NCBI GenBank assembly: GCA_023245385.1
Contig: JAHFKM010000011.1
Span: 1 to 17,347 of the forward strand
Reading direction: 5' to 3'
Length of the DNA stretch: 17,347 bases
Origin: an archaeon
GTDB lineage: Archaea > Nanobdellota > Nanobdellia > SCGC-AAA011-G17 > GW2011-AR18
Numbering within the stretch: the first letter of the stretch is position 1; the number at the start of each line of letters is the position of its first letter. A program made the translations under genes and the position numbers. The notes beneath the pieces are model-generated. The model did no database searches and was not told the origin of the DNA. It saw nothing but the letters and a program-made list of their open reading frames with translations. Below, piece after piece: positions 6,178-12,948 of this stretch.

Positions 6178-7173
6178 ATGAAAGTAAGGATTGAAAGAAT
6201 AAATGAGGCATTTACAAAATTACTTGCTGGAAAAAGTTTAAGAGAATTCTGTTTAAAAGAGAAGGTTAGTTATACGACTGCTAAAAAATGGAGAAAAGGG
6301 GTCTACTTAATTCCTCAAGAATTTTTTGATAAGTATCTTAAAGATAAATGTGAAGTAAAAGATGTTGCTTACTATTCTAATAATTGGGGAAGAATCAAAG
6401 GGGGGAAAAAACGAGTAAATAATTTAACGAAAGCCGAGATAGATCGAGAGATGGAAGAAAGAAGAAGTCTCAGAAAAAAAGTAACTTACGAAACGGTAGA
6501 GGAAGTTAAACAAATTACTGATCCAATACTCGAGATATATGGTGCATTAATGGGAGACGGATGCCTGTCATTATCAAAGAAAAAAGATGGTAAAGAAGAG
6601 TATTGGATTGTATTTTCTGGACATAAAGTTTTGGACAAAGATTATCATGAAAATTACTTAGTGCCTCTAGTCAAACAAGAGTTCAAGGCAAATTTAGGAA
6701 CATTAGAAAAGAAAAAAAATCTGGGAAGAGAAACTAGAGCAAAAAATAAAAGATTTTTTATTCAATTAGCGAAAATGGGTTTTCCGATAGGGAAAAAGGG
6801 AAATAGACTCAACATTCCTCAAAAATTTTATAAACTAAAATGGGAAAGAAAAAAGTGGATAGTGCGAGGTATATTTGATACAGACGGATGTATATCCGCA
6901 AGAAAAGATGAACACTATCGATATCCACACATTATAATTTCTTCAAAAAGTAAAGACTTACTCGATCAGATATATTCAATGCTAAGAAGTGAAGGATATC
7001 CCATTTGCAGAATAAGAGAAAAATCAGGAAGAACTGGAGAAGTTAGATTAAAGGGGATTAAAAACACTATTAGATGGATGAAAGATATAGGAAGTAGTAA
7101 TAAAAGACACCTTTTTAAATATGAGTATTGGTTAAAAACAGGGGTAATTCCTGTAAAAGAAATGGGCGTGTAG
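6178..7173 (+). CDS. LAGLIDADG homing endonuclease with N-terminal HTH, free-standing
   Basis: Two LAGLIDADG motifs are visible: IYGALMGDGCL (about 120-130, catalytic Asp127) and IVRGIFDTDGCI (about 228-239, catalytic Asp236), which marks a single-chain, two-motif enzyme that cuts a long DNA site. Residues about 19-41 (KSLREFCLKEKVSYTTAKKW) look like a helix-turn-helix, and NNWGRIKGGKKRVNN resembles a linker seen in archaeal LAGLIDADG proteins. It is 331 residues and appears intact. A TATA-like TATTAAGTT at 6151-6159 precedes it. The gene is not inside an intron or intein. Its last 10 bases, including the TAG stop, are the first 10 bases of tRNA-Ala(CGC), and it sits between two alanine tRNA genes. 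Recent transfer is likely but not proven. Confidence 0.9.
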   Translation: MKVRIERINEAFTKLLAGKSLREFCLKEKVSYTTAKKWRKGVYLIPQEFFDKYLKDKCEVKDVAYYSNNWGRIKGGKKRVNNLTKAEIDREMEERRSLRKKVTYETVEEVKQITDPILEIYGALMGDGCLSLSKKKDGKEEYWIVFSGHKVLDKDYHENYLVPLVKQEFKANLGTLEKKKNLGRETRAKNKRFFIQLAKMGFPIGKKGNRLNIPQKFYKLKWERKKWIVRGIFDTDGCISARKDEHYRYPHIIISSKSKDLLDQIYSMLRSEGYPICRIREKSGRTGEVRLKGIKNTIRWMKDIGSSNKRHLFKYEYWLKTGVIPVKEMGV

Positions 7174-7259
7174 CTCAGCCTGGTAGAATCTCTAGACGAG
7201 GTACAGAAAGCATCGCCTTCGCAAGGCGGGGGCCGTGGGTTCAAATCCCGCCACGTCCA
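7164..7259 (+). tRNA. tRNA-Ala(CGC) with a 22-base intron in the D stem
   Basis: Acceptor GGGCGTG/CACGTCC pairs fully with G3:U70 and A73. The D arm, after removing the intron, is GCTC-AGCCTGGTA-GAGC. The anticodon stem TCGCC/GGCGG and loop TTCGCAA give anticodon CGC (7220-7222), reading the Ala codon GCG. T stem GTGGG/CCCGC and loop TTCAAAT are the same as in tRNA-Ala(GGC). The first ten bases are also the end of the endonuclease gene, so its promoter (perhaps TTAAAAAC near 7132-7139) lies inside that gene. CCA is not encoded. Confidence 0.9.
7187..7208 (+). other. tRNA intron, position 22/23, BHB motif
   Basis: Helix TGGT/ACAG (7181-7184 with 7203-7206, one G-A mismatch), bulges AGA (7185-7187) and AAA (7207-7209), then stem ATCTC/GAGGT with loop TAGAC. 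Cutting after the second base of each bulge removes 22 bases and restores the D-stem strand GAGC. Confidence 0.72.
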
Positions 7260-7283
7260 TATTATTTAAAAAAAGACATACTG

Positions 7284-7487
7284 CTAAATCCCTCTTGGAA
7301 GAGTTCTAGTCGTCTGAGAAGTAATCGAGTGATGTGGATCATTAGAGGAGCGTATTCGTATTTTTATTTTTGATCCTGGTTTGACGAGGGAGCTGAGATC
7401 CAATCCTAGAGGAATTGCTTCCTTAGCCATTGAAGGTAAATCCGATAGGTCTACTGTTGTTTCTACAACGGTCGTCCAGGTATTTCT
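7284..7487 (-). pseudogene. Open frame after the radical SAM stop; remnant of a broken gene
   Basis: The 228 bases between tRNA-Ala(CGC) and the radical SAM gene carry a minus-strand frame open for 67 codons, in the same frame as the radical SAM gene and separated from it only by the TGA at 7488-7490. It reads TTVVETTVDLSDLPSMAKEA, then LGLDLSSLVKPGSKIKIRIR, then SSNDPHHSITSQTTRTLPRG, and stops at TAG 7284-7286. The composition is protein-like. An ATG at 7430 could start a 48-residue ORF, but there is no clear promoter. It may be a lost C-terminal part of the radical SAM protein or, more likely, the 5' piece of a separate gene whose 3' piece is at 5907-6068. Family not recognised. Confidence 0.45.
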
Positions 7488-8315
7488 TCAAGTAAAGGTA
7501 AGATAAGCGGCTGAAGGATTTGCTAATTCTCTAACAGAAGAGTAGAGGGTGTCAATGCATTTTTCAAGATTTTCGAGGCGAGAGGTGTGAAGGTTTCCTA
7601 CTTGGATGTTTTCTTCTTTCAAGGGGTGGACTGTTGAGATGTTTCCTTGATTGTCTAGGAACACGTAAGCTTGGTGTCCTTCTTTTTTGGAGAGTGGGTG
7701 AATTCTTGGGTCGTGATATCTGGAAAGTTTAGTTTTGACTTGTTCAAACTCTTCGTCAGGGAGTTCAAATGTATTTTCATATTTTTTTGCATCATTAAGT
7801 GCTCGGAATTGGTAGACTTTCCAATAGTCAAAGTCTGTTCGTGAGATTTTATCATAAATTTTATGCAAACTTCGTGCGTTGATTTTGGTCGCGGTTGTTT
7901 TGAATGCGAGTTTGAATTTGCCTTGAGTTGCTTCGATAATCTGATCGATCATTTCAACATAAGGAATTCCGCGCATGCGTCTGTTCTGTCTTTCATAAAC
8001 GCTGTCAAGAGGTAAACTGAGAATGTCTACTAATCCTTTAAGTCTGTCTAAGCGAGGCAGGAGGATTGTTCCATTCGTGTGCAAGCTGACGAAGATTCCG
8101 GATTGTTTTAAGCGTGCGAGAATTTCTTCAAGGTCTTTTCTAAGGAGTGGTTCACCTCCGCCGATAGTGACGCGTTGAACGTTGTTCTGAGCAAGAATGT
8201 CAGCAAGAGCGAGCATGTCTTCTGTTCCTCGTTCTTCAAGTTCCATTTCTCGGAAACAATATTCGCAGGTGAGATTGCAGCGAGAGTTGACAAACCAGTT
8301 GACAATATTGTCCAT
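7488..8315 (-). CDS. Radical SAM enzyme, MoaA/viperin-like
   Basis: Residues 13-20 hold the cluster motif CNLTCEYC (CxxxCxxC, followed by F), and GGGEP at 52-56 contacts SAM. SLPLDS (100-105) and KTTATKIN (139-146) are further core elements of the SAM barrel. In the second half, YWKVYQF (164-170), DEEFEQV (187-193), then AYVFLDNQGN and QVGNL resemble the RWKVFQ, DEEF and YLxLDxxGR blocks of viperins, which make antiviral ddh-nucleotides. These blocks also occur in other archaeal radical SAM proteins, so the viperin link is tentative. The protein is 275 residues and soluble. A TATA box (CTTTTATAG on the minus strand, 8337-8345) lies 26 bases upstream of the start. The frame continues past its TGA (see 7284-7487). 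Confidence 0.85.
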   Translation of the reverse strand: MDNIVNWFVNSRCNLTCEYCFREMELEERGTEDMLALADILAQNNVQRVTIGGGEPLLRKDLEEILARLKQSGIFVSLHTNGTILLPRLDRLKGLVDILSLPLDSVYERQNRRMRGIPYVEMIDQIIEATQGKFKLAFKTTATKINARSLHKIYDKISRTDFDYWKVYQFRALNDAKKYENTFELPDEEFEQVKTKLSRYHDPRIHPLSKKEGHQAYVFLDNQGNISTVHPLKEENIQVGNLHTSRLENLEKCIDTLYSSVRELANPSAAYLTFT

Positions 8316-8410
8316 GAGGTGTTTAAAGAAGGTGATCTATAAAAGATTAATGACAGAAATAAATAGAGGTTGCAAAAGATTTTTATAGGAATGAGTTTTT
8401 AGGAGAGCTG

Positions 8411-9133
8411 ATGGTGGATCTTCCAGCGGAGTTATTGCGTTTTGATTATAGAGAGCTTCGGGTTAGATTGGAGGAGCTTTTTCCAAAGTTAAACAGAGAA
8501 GCAGTAAAGAATCAGTTTGGTCATTTAAAAAAAGCAAATCCTCACGAGACTGTTTTGAACGTTGCAAGAGCCTTGTGGAATGGGGGCTATGAAGAATTAC
8601 TGAGAGAGCAGGGGTTTTATGATCGGGCGTATGCTTCGTTCTCTGGTCATTGTCATCAGTGTACTCCAGAGTTAGGGTTGGTGTTGAAAGTGTTGGGTTT
8701 TGAAAAAGTTTCGTATTTAGAATGTTTCAGAGTTAGAGAGCATTTTCCAGAGACAGGAATTATTGAACAGGTTCCTCCTGAAGAAGAGCCGAATCTGGAA
8801 ATGAAAGCTGAGTTCTGTAGCATCCGGAGAATTCCTTATTGTTGCTTGGAAGTTTTTGTAAATGGTGAACCGTTTTATCTGACAGGGAAGCATGTGAAGC
8901 CTAGAGGTGAGGAAACGGTTGCGTTGTTAACGCCAAGGTGCTATCGTGAGTTCGTAGGAGTCTTTGCTCATCAGGAAGATAAAAGGAAGAGCGGAGTTTA
9001 TTTACAGAATGTTCTTTCGAAAGCAAATCCTGAAGAGAAAGATTTCTCAAGACAGGTGGTGTGGATGAAACAGACGATGAAAGATCCTGCTCCAGAATAT
9101 TTTGCTACGTTTTTGAGAATGGAAATTGTATAA
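8411..9133 (+). CDS. Hypothetical protein, Cys/His-rich, 240 residues
   Basis: Not recognised. The centre contains GHCHQCTPELGLVLKVLGF (residues 79-97, Cys81, His82, Cys84) and YCCLEVFVNGEPFYLTGKHV (143-162, Cys144, Cys145, His161). The pattern of a Cys-containing helix ending in LGF, followed by strands with xNGxxFYL, vaguely recalls transglutaminase or arylamine N-acetyltransferase-like folds, but the usual catalytic His position is occupied by Cys, so this is only a guess; metal binding by the Cys/His set is another option. A TATA box (TTTTATAG, 8381-8388) is 26 bases upstream of the ATG, and an AGGAG at 8401-8405 could serve as a ribosome site. It is divergent from the radical SAM gene, and its stop is 3 bases from that of the small ORF at 9137. 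Confidence 0.75.
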   Translation: MVDLPAELLRFDYRELRVRLEELFPKLNREAVKNQFGHLKKANPHETVLNVARALWNGGYEELLREQGFYDRAYASFSGHCHQCTPELGLVLKVLGFEKVSYLECFRVREHFPETGIIEQVPPEEEPNLEMKAEFCSIRRIPYCCLEVFVNGEPFYLTGKHVKPRGEETVALLTPRCYREFVGVFAHQEDKRKSGVYLQNVLSKANPEEKDFSRQVVWMKQTMKDPAPEYFATFLRMEIV

Positions 9134-9136
9134 ATT

Positions 9137-9259
9137 CTAGAGTTCACCAATTGCTTTGATAAGTTTTTCATGTCCTTTCATAAGTTTTTTAAAATGTTCA
9201 AGCTCTTTGACAACTAATTCGTAAATCTCCTTATCTTTGGAATGCGCGTATTTTGCCAT
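9137..9259 (-). CDS. Small Lys-rich helical protein (40 residues), possibly the tail of a frameshifted gene
   Basis: The frame reads MAKYAHSKDKEIYELVVKEL and continues as a charged amphipathic helix to KLIKAIGEL and TAG. It ends 3 bases from the stop of the convergent 8411 gene, as real gene ends do in this window. Upstream, a different minus frame (9231-9326) is also protein-like: SITLDFYTHEEIKEWIKHG. This suggests an ancestral protein of about 65 residues broken by one or two frameshifts near 9255-9262 and 9315. As it stands, the ATG at 9259 could still start a 40-residue product, with TTTTATAC about 33 bases upstream acting as promoter. The region 9134-9383 holds nothing else besides the HIT promoter. 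Confidence 0.5.
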   Translation of the reverse strand: MAKYAHSKDKEIYELVVKELEHFKKLMKGHEKLIKAIGEL

Positions 9260-9352
9260 GTTTGATCCATTCTTTTATTTCTTCGTGAGTATAAAAGTCG
9301 AGGGTAATAGATAAACATTTTCTTTTTTACTTTAAAAAACCAATATACGAAT

Positions 9353-9362
9353 CTTTTTATAG
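9353..9362 (+). promoter_or_regulatory. TATA box of the HIT gene
   Basis: CTTTTTATAG is centred 26 bases upstream of the GTG at 9384, which supports that start and a leaderless mRNA. Confidence 0.6.
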
Positions 9363-9383
9363 AATCGAGAGCTTACTTAAAAA

Positions 9384-9803
9384 GTGGAAGCTTGTATCTT
9401 CTGTAAGATAATAAAGGGTGAAATTCCTGCGGCGAAAGTATACGAAGATAAAGAAACCTTGGCGTTTTTGGATATTGCTCCTGCGCAGCCGAAGGGTGGG
9501 CATGTTTTGGTTCTTCCAAAAAAACATTGCGAGTTACTTTCAGAAATGACAGATAATGACGCGGAGAAGCTGATGGTGACTGTGAAAAAGATAACGAAGG
9601 CGCTTCTCGAGTTTGGGGAAGGAGTGAACATCCTCCAGAACAATAAGACTGTTGCGGGTCAGTTGGTTCCGCATGTACATTTTCATATAATCCCAAGATT
9701 TTCCGCAGATCAATTTAGTATTGGTAAATGGAAGAGCAATATTTATGGAACGAAAGAGCAGATGGATGCTGTTGCGGAAAAAATCAAAAGCCTTTTAAAA
9801 TAA
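9384..9803 (+). CDS. HIT-family nucleotide-binding hydrolase (HINT-like)
   Basis: The histidine triad is complete: PHVHFHIIPRF with His97, His99 and His101 (HxHxHxx). CIFC at 4-7 supplies zinc ligands common in HINT-branch proteins, and KGGHVLVLPKKH at 37-48 is the conserved central strand. HINT enzymes hydrolyse adenosine phosphoramidates or AMP-lysine and similar adducts; the true substrate here is unknown. The protein has 139 residues, as expected for a stand-alone HIT domain. It starts with GTG, and the TATA box at 9353-9362 fits that start. It is followed 21 bases later by tRNA-Met, whose TATA-like element overlaps its last codons. Confidence 0.93.
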   Translation: MEACIFCKIIKGEIPAAKVYEDKETLAFLDIAPAQPKGGHVLVLPKKHCELLSEMTDNDAEKLMVTVKKITKALLEFGEGVNILQNNKTVAGQLVPHVHFHIIPRFSADQFSIGKWKSNIYGTKEQMDAVAEKIKSLLK

Positions 9804-9824
9804 GTTCTGATTGCAAGTTCAGAT

Positions 9825-9928
9825 GCCAATGTAGTTTAGCCTGGTAGAACACTGCTCTCATAAGGCAGTTGTCGGCAGAGAGTAAATCTTATAGGTTTAC
9901 TCGACGAATTCAAATCTGCCCATTGGCA
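9825..9928 (+). tRNA. tRNA-Met(CAU) with a 30-base intron in the T arm
   Basis: Acceptor GCCAATG/CATTGGC pairs fully, with discriminator A73. D arm GTTT-AGCCTGGTA-GAAC, anticodon stem CTGCT/GGCAG, and loop CTCATAA with anticodon CAT at 9859-9861. The T stem is GGCAG/CTGCC and the T loop TTCAAAT once 9879-9908 is removed. The G1-C72 pair argues for elongator Met (or Ile2 before lysidine-like modification) but does not settle it. A TATA-like CTTTTAAAATAAG at 9792-9804 lies about 27 bases upstream. CCA is not encoded. Confidence 0.9.
9879..9908 (+). other. tRNA intron, position 53/54, BHB-like motif
   Basis: The intron core is a perfect 7-pair stem GAGTAAA/TTTACTC (9880-9886 with 9896-9902). 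Next to it are helix CGGC/GACG (one G-A mismatch) and 3-base bulges AGA (9877-9879) and AAT (9907-9909). An outer helix TTG/CAA follows. Cutting after the second base of each bulge joins the T stem directly to the T loop. Confidence 0.72.
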
Positions 9929-10117
9929 TTTTTATGTCCTAATACTTTTTACTACAATTTTTTTAGGATAGATCATAATTTAAGTATCTAAGTTAAAAAT
10001 TTGTAACAAATAGGATAGCGCCTAAATTTATCTTACTAAAGAAGTTCAATGAGAGATTATAAACTATATATCCGAGTCCCATAAAATTTAAATAATATCT
10101 TTGTAAAATTTTTAAAT

Positions 10118-12922
10118 ATGAATGATTTTTCTAGGTCGTCTAAAAAATCTACCTCACTCGCTGATTTGTTAACAGGAAAAGTCATTGATCATACTTTATT
10201 CCGTGTCTCTGAGGGAGTATATGAAGCGAAGCTTCCGATCGTTGGAGAAAAACAGCAAATAAGATTTCAGAGGGTTCGAGTGGTTTTTGAGGATGATAAG
10301 AGAGTTTATGTTTCTGTGAGAGGAGTTCCTCACGCGAGTTTTTTAGTGAATGAAGAATTTGATGCAGAGAGGATGATAGTTTCTTATGTTCAAAATGCTA
10401 AAGATCGTAGTATTGAGTTTCAAGAGTTAAGGTTTGACAAAAGTTCTGAAGGAAAACCAGAGAGTTGGGAGTGGGATCCTGCTATTTTTTCTGAAAGTTT
10501 AGATTTCCCAGTCAGATATCTGGAATTTGGTGAGCAAGTATTAGGTGTAGAAGTGCTTGAAATTTTAGAAGAAAGAATTGCGAGCGTCAGATTAGAAAAG
10601 CCTGTGGATTTAGAAAAAATTCCTGCACCAGTTGAAGCTCGAGGAAGTCCTGAAGTTTTAGGAGAACCAAAAGATAGTAAAGAAATTCCTGCCAAAGAAG
10701 ATGAAGCGATTGTTGATTCCAAACCTGCAAGTGGAGGGCTGCCTATTCCAGCTTCAAGAGGGGAGGATTTAGATGAACGAGTTGGGATCGAATCAGCCCG
10801 GGTAGAAGAAGTAAGGGGAGTGCAAGTAAATTCAATTGCAAGTCCTTCGTTAGAGAGAGAAGCAGGAGCTGAAGCTGGGGGTGTAGAGAGAGCCAAAGAA
10901 AATTATGCAATCGAAAGACCAGTAGTAAAGAATCCTGAAAGAGATTTAGAAAGAAAAGTAAACGAGTTCGATACAAAGCTAGGAAGATATCCAATTTATC
11001 CGGATGATTCTCCAGAACTGAAAGTCGCGAAGTTATTTGAGAATTTAAAAGTACAAGGATATTATGATGGTGAAAAAATTGTTTTGCAAGGAAAACGTTA
11101 CGCATTAGATGAAAAGTTAAAACCACAACAAGTTGTAGCTGCTATGGGCAAAGCGAGAATGATGGGAGATTATAGAAGCAAACAATTAGAAAAGCATGTC
11201 GGCGAGAGCGTTAGTGGTATTGAAGTTGCGCTGTATGACCGGGGCTTGCCTTCAACAAGCGCGTCTTATGAAGAGGATGCAATGCGTAGTCTCTATTTAG
11301 ATCAGAGTGGTTTAGATGAAATGGTAAAAGGAGGAACACTTCTTAGGACTACGCGAGGTATTAATGTGAGTAGTATTTTACGCGAGAGAGGAAAATTAAT
11401 TCATGGAGCATGGGTGTGGTTAGCCAAGAACAAGTATAGAGTGCCCAAGATAAATAGTTTGGAAAAGGATTCAAACGAAAGAGCAGCAGTGCCTCATTCG
11501 GAAGAAAGACTAGTCAAACAAACTTATAAAGAACCAGTTTATGAAGAAGAACCTGTTAGTGCAGTTCAGGATTTAGAAGTCACATTGCCAGTTCAAGAAG
11601 CAATTGGTGAAGTTTCTGTGTTTTCTGAAGGAGTTTTAGATTTGGAAGAGAAAGTGCAGGGAGACGTTCTTGAACGTGCGAGAATTATTAAAAAGCTAGG
11701 TGGATCTTTAGAAAGAAGACTTGTGAGAGAAGGATATTTGTTACCTAAAGAAAAAAAGGTGAGGATAGAAGGGAATAGTTACGGGTTTGATGAAACGTTA
11801 AAGATGAGAGAAGCAGGTATTTATCTAAAGAAGAGTACGAGTGCGACGAGTCAATACTTTGATAGAAATAAATTAAGTAGTGGAAGTGGAGTTAGTGCGG
11901 CAGATCTTTTGAAGATCAAAATATTTGATGAGGCTGTTGGAGATAGTTATGCTGGGATTACAGATAAAAAATTAGTACAGTTGTATAGTTGTTCGATGGA
12001 GGTAATTGGAGAAGTTGCTAAACTTTCTGAAATGAATGAGTGGAATACAGGAAGAGCGCGGAGAGGAAAGCAGCGAAATTTCTTTCATGAAGTTTTTGAT
12101 AGTGTCATAGCGAGAATAGTTGAAGGAAATGAAGTTAAAGAAGAGGGAGGAGAAAGAGGTATTCCAATTAAAGAGGAATCAAGTGAGCTGATAAGTGGAA
12201 AAGAGAAAATCTGTTTTGTCTTAGACATTCGTAGTGATGAGTGGCCGCAAGTAAGAGAGTTGTTAAAAGAGCAAGGGTTGTTAATTCAGGGAATGGGTGG
12301 TTCGTGGAGTATTCCAAGCGCTGCTGTTGAAGGAATAAAGGCAGGATTAGCGCAACACGAAGAGGTAAAGCCAGAACAGGATGATGGTCCAGGAGATTTC
12401 GCTTCAGGTTATGATGTACGTGTGCACATGCCAGTCTCGGTGATTGCTGAGGAGCTTACAGCGTTTTATTCCGGAGCGAGAAGGCAAGATCCAGTGAGGT
12501 ATAGTATTATCAATCGTGTTCAGGCGATGCGCTTTGTTTTGGAAGGAGAAAGGGATGGAAAATCGGTAAAATTTTTTGAAAGGTCAAATGTTGAGGAGAT
12601 CTTCAAAGTTTATGCTAGTTTAAAAGATTTTGAGATTAGTGCTGAAGTGAGAGAGGGAGCTTCAAGCTTTTATAGTCTCAGAGGTATTCCAAAAAAATGT
12701 ATTGAGAGTGATACAGACAGTTATAAAAATCTTAATGATGAACTTGGAAAAAACAGATTGAATCCGGGTTCAAGACCGTTTTATTTGGCAAGGCATGATC
12801 TTGCGCGGGTAGCTGGTGGAGAAATTGTTTTAGCAGATGGGTTTATTCCCTTTCTTCAAAAGAATGCTTACGAAAAGTTTGCGGAAGTTCTGAAAAAGTA
12901 CGGGTCGAGGAAAAAGACTTAA
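10118..12922 (+). CDS. Large multidomain protein of unknown function, paralog of the next gene
   Basis: No known family was recognised. Residues 1-160 look like a beta-rich domain. Residues 165-290 are a Glu/Pro/Ser/Ala-rich disordered linker. Residues about 302-450 match residues about 51-205 of the next protein with almost no gaps at the end (AWVWLAKNKYRVPKINSL against AFAWLGENNFEVPQIDSV). A second, weaker copy of the same domain covers about 520-670 (GYLLPKEKKVRIEGNSYGFD, then ITDKKLVQLYSCS). Parts of each copy resemble small excisionase-type helix-turn-helix units. The last 50 residues (FYLARHDLARVAGG...) have the same flavour. No signal peptide or membrane segment is visible. A TATA box TTTAAATA at 10087-10094 lies 27 bases from the ATG. 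It probably forms an operon with the 400-residue gene. DNA or RNA binding is a guess. Confidence 0.85.
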   Translation: MNDFSRSSKKSTSLADLLTGKVIDHTLFRVSEGVYEAKLPIVGEKQQIRFQRVRVVFEDDKRVYVSVRGVPHASFLVNEEFDAERMIVSYVQNAKDRSIEFQELRFDKSSEGKPESWEWDPAIFSESLDFPVRYLEFGEQVLGVEVLEILEERIASVRLEKPVDLEKIPAPVEARGSPEVLGEPKDSKEIPAKEDEAIVDSKPASGGLPIPASRGEDLDERVGIESARVEEVRGVQVNSIASPSLEREAGAEAGGVERAKENYAIERPVVKNPERDLERKVNEFDTKLGRYPIYPDDSPELKVAKLFENLKVQGYYDGEKIVLQGKRYALDEKLKPQQVVAAMGKARMMGDYRSKQLEKHVGESVSGIEVALYDRGLPSTSASYEEDAMRSLYLDQSGLDEMVKGGTLLRTTRGINVSSILRERGKLIHGAWVWLAKNKYRVPKINSLEKDSNERAAVPHSEERLVKQTYKEPVYEEEPVSAVQDLEVTLPVQEAIGEVSVFSEGVLDLEEKVQGDVLERARIIKKLGGSLERRLVREGYLLPKEKKVRIEGNSYGFDETLKMREAGIYLKKSTSATSQYFDRNKLSSGSGVSAADLLKIKIFDEAVGDSYAGITDKKLVQLYSCSMEVIGEVAKLSEMNEWNTGRARRGKQRNFFHEVFDSVIARIVEGNEVKEEGGERGIPIKEESSELISGKEKICFVLDIRSDEWPQVRELLKEQGLLIQGMGGSWSIPSAAVEGIKAGLAQHEEVKPEQDDGPGDFASGYDVRVHMPVSVIAEELTAFYSGARRQDPVRYSIINRVQAMRFVLEGERDGKSVKFFERSNVEEIFKVYASLKDFEISAEVREGASSFYSLRGIPKKCIESDTDSYKNLNDELGKNRLNPGSRPFYLARHDLARVAGGEIVLADGFIPFLQKNAYEKFAEVLKKYGSRKKT

Positions 12923-12948
12923 TACGCTTTTAGTAGGAAACAATAACA

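Noticed and set aside
7128..7373. Plus-strand ORF covering tRNA-Ala(CGC), with GRVAQPGRISRRG and GPWVQIPPRP
   Set aside because: This is the familiar spurious translation of a tRNA gene, with no start context or promoter.
7488..7490. Selenocysteine or other TGA recoding in the radical SAM gene
   Set aside because: No SECIS-like hairpin was recognised, TGA is used as a normal stop nearby, and frame shifts in the same region point to decay instead.
9373..9696. Minus-strand ORFs opposite the HIT gene
   Set aside because: The HIT frame has full family motifs; the opposite frames are low-complexity shadows.
10420..11126. Two long minus-strand ORFs opposite the 934-residue gene
   Set aside because: They lie antiparallel to the Glu/Ser/Pro-rich linker, have Leu/Ser-rich shadow composition, and have no promoter or recognisable motif.
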